Assembly (NCBI GenBank): GCA_038380795.1
Contig: CM076279.1
Location: forward strand, 5,905,001-5,969,000
DNA: 64,000 nt
Direction: 5' to 3'
Source of the DNA: Pyrocephalus nanus
Lineage: Eukaryota > Chordata > Aves > Passeriformes > Tyrannidae
The notes below the pieces were generated by a model. It was given only the letters and a program-made list of their open reading frames with translations. It ran no database searches and was not told where the DNA came from. The translations under genes and the position numbers were made by a program. The number at the start of each line of letters is the position of its first letter. The stretch's first letter is position 1. This document shows positions 63,131-64,000 of this stretch, piece by piece.

Positions 63131-64000
63131 CTAGTAAGAGGAAAGCAGGAACTCAAGCTCTTATTGGCACCTGCTGAGCAATTGAGCAAATTGCTAATTG
63201 AGAAAAGGTGGACATGGGAGGGGGAGAGGTCAGCAGCTCCTGGTGTTGGTGGCCAGGCATAAACAAAACAGATCTTGGCCCACAGTTCAAAAAATAAAAC
63301 AAAATTTGCCCTAGGAAAGGTTTTTTCCAGCCAGTTCTCCCACCATACATCAGCTGAGCCCCATGTTGTGAAGGTCAGACTCATTAAACCCCCCCTGCAA
63401 GGGCTGTGCTGCTGTGAGGAGGGGGGTCACAGTCCCACCCCAAAGAGGCTAACTCTGCCCCAAAATCCCAGCCCTGGATGGCAGGTCAGGAGAGCACCAC
63501 ACTCTCCACATACCTGCTCCTGTCCTAAAACAGCAGCTTCCCACTCCAGCTGGGGAGAAAATGACCCAAATGGCTTTAAAATAAATGAATATTAAACGAG
63601 TACATGGCACTGATAGCAGTGACCGACTGACATGGCACAAATGTCTCCTGTTCTCTAAGGAGCAGTGAAGAGCAGCCAGGGCATGGGGATGGAGAAACAT
63701 GTCCCTCAGGGGACTGGGAGGAGAGGGGTCAGGACGGGAGGGAGAGTGGGGCTTTAACCTGGGGTCTGCAGAGGCCAAGGGCCAAGTGTCCTGGAGCCAA
63801 GATAGCAGGATGCTGGGTCATGAGCAAGAGCTTGTGCCCTCCTTCCCACCGAGCATCCCACCCCACTGAGTGAGGCCCTGAGCTGGCACTTGCAGACTGG
63901 GACAAATGGGATGTCTGGGATGGCTGAGGTGGTTGGGATGGCTGCTCTTCCTCCAGGGAGGGAGCTCTGCACTCACAAACGATCTTGGCCGTGACCTGGG

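Larger units (their letters stand above)
57771..64000. other. Upstream flank of CACNA1G
   Basis: About 6.2 kb upstream of the promoter island. No gene can be named. In mammals the neighbour on this side is SPATA20, but nothing here could be matched to it. The stretch holds an AT-rich, motif-dense block (58550-58860), two similar blocks (60070-60340 and 60935-61160), a CR1 copy (61855-62285), an exon-like 82-bp segment (63049-63130) and a donor-like site at the right edge. These may be an enhancer-rich spacer, or the tail of a neighbouring minus-strand gene. Confidence 0.6.

Noticed and set aside
1..64000. CRISPR arrays, operons, insertion sequences, tRNA or rRNA genes
   Set aside because: No regularly spaced repeats of that kind, no bacterial gene layout, and no cloverleaf or rRNA-like sequence was seen.
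1..64000. Endogenous viral sequences
   Set aside because: No retroviral gene motifs or paired long terminal repeats were noticed in any frame.

Overview
The window is vertebrate genomic DNA, most likely from a bird. The reasons are interrupted coding sequence with GT-AG introns, a CpG-island promoter, several CR1-type retroposon fragments (the dominant interspersed repeat of bird and other sauropsid genomes), and a low overall repeat load. Nothing in it looks bacterial, viral or plasmid-like. A turtle or crocodilian is a less likely alternative.

One gene is clearly identified. It is the 5' part of CACNA1G, the T-type voltage-gated calcium channel alpha-1G subunit (Cav3.1), on the minus strand. 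Four coding exons can be placed to the base: exon 1 at 56130-56371, exon 2 at 11708-11819, exon 3 at 11069-11202 and exon 4 at 1588-1685. Spliced together they give a continuous frame of 195 codons plus one base, covering the cytoplasmic N-terminus and segments S1 to S4 of domain I. The gene continues beyond position 1. Intron 1 is 44.3 kb, intron 2 is 505 bp, intron 3 is 9.4 kb, and at least 1.6 kb of intron 4 is present.

The most notable feature is intron 1. Its 5' splice site reads GTATCCTTTG and its 3' end carries TCCTTGAT, with the branch A 15 bases before exon 2. Both match the minor (U12-type) spliceosome signals. Minor introns are an established feature of voltage-gated Na and Ca channel alpha-subunit genes. 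Using this donor restores the family sequence CNPWFERV across the junction. A conventional U2-type donor (GAG|GTAAGC) lies 28 bases further on and would shift the frame.

Layout from left to right: 1-1587 is intron 4 (partial). 1588-1685 is exon 4. 1686-11068 is intron 3, with CR1 fragments and a homeodomain-site-rich block near 7.8 kb. 11069-11819 holds exon 3, intron 2 and exon 2. 11820-56129 is intron 1, with simple repeats, four long poly(A) tracts all on the plus strand, an ancient MIR-like SINE, a CR1 tail, two CpG-rich patches and several candidate conserved non-coding blocks. 56130-56371 is coding exon 1 inside a CpG island spanning about 55.6-57.8 kb, the likely TATA-less promoter with CCAAT boxes and GC boxes. 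From 57.8 kb to 64 kb lies upstream flank with a well-preserved CR1 copy and two weak exon-like signals on the minus strand. Many open frames of 100-300 codons exist, but none could be tied to a known protein and they are treated as chance. No convincing novel multi-gene system was found.
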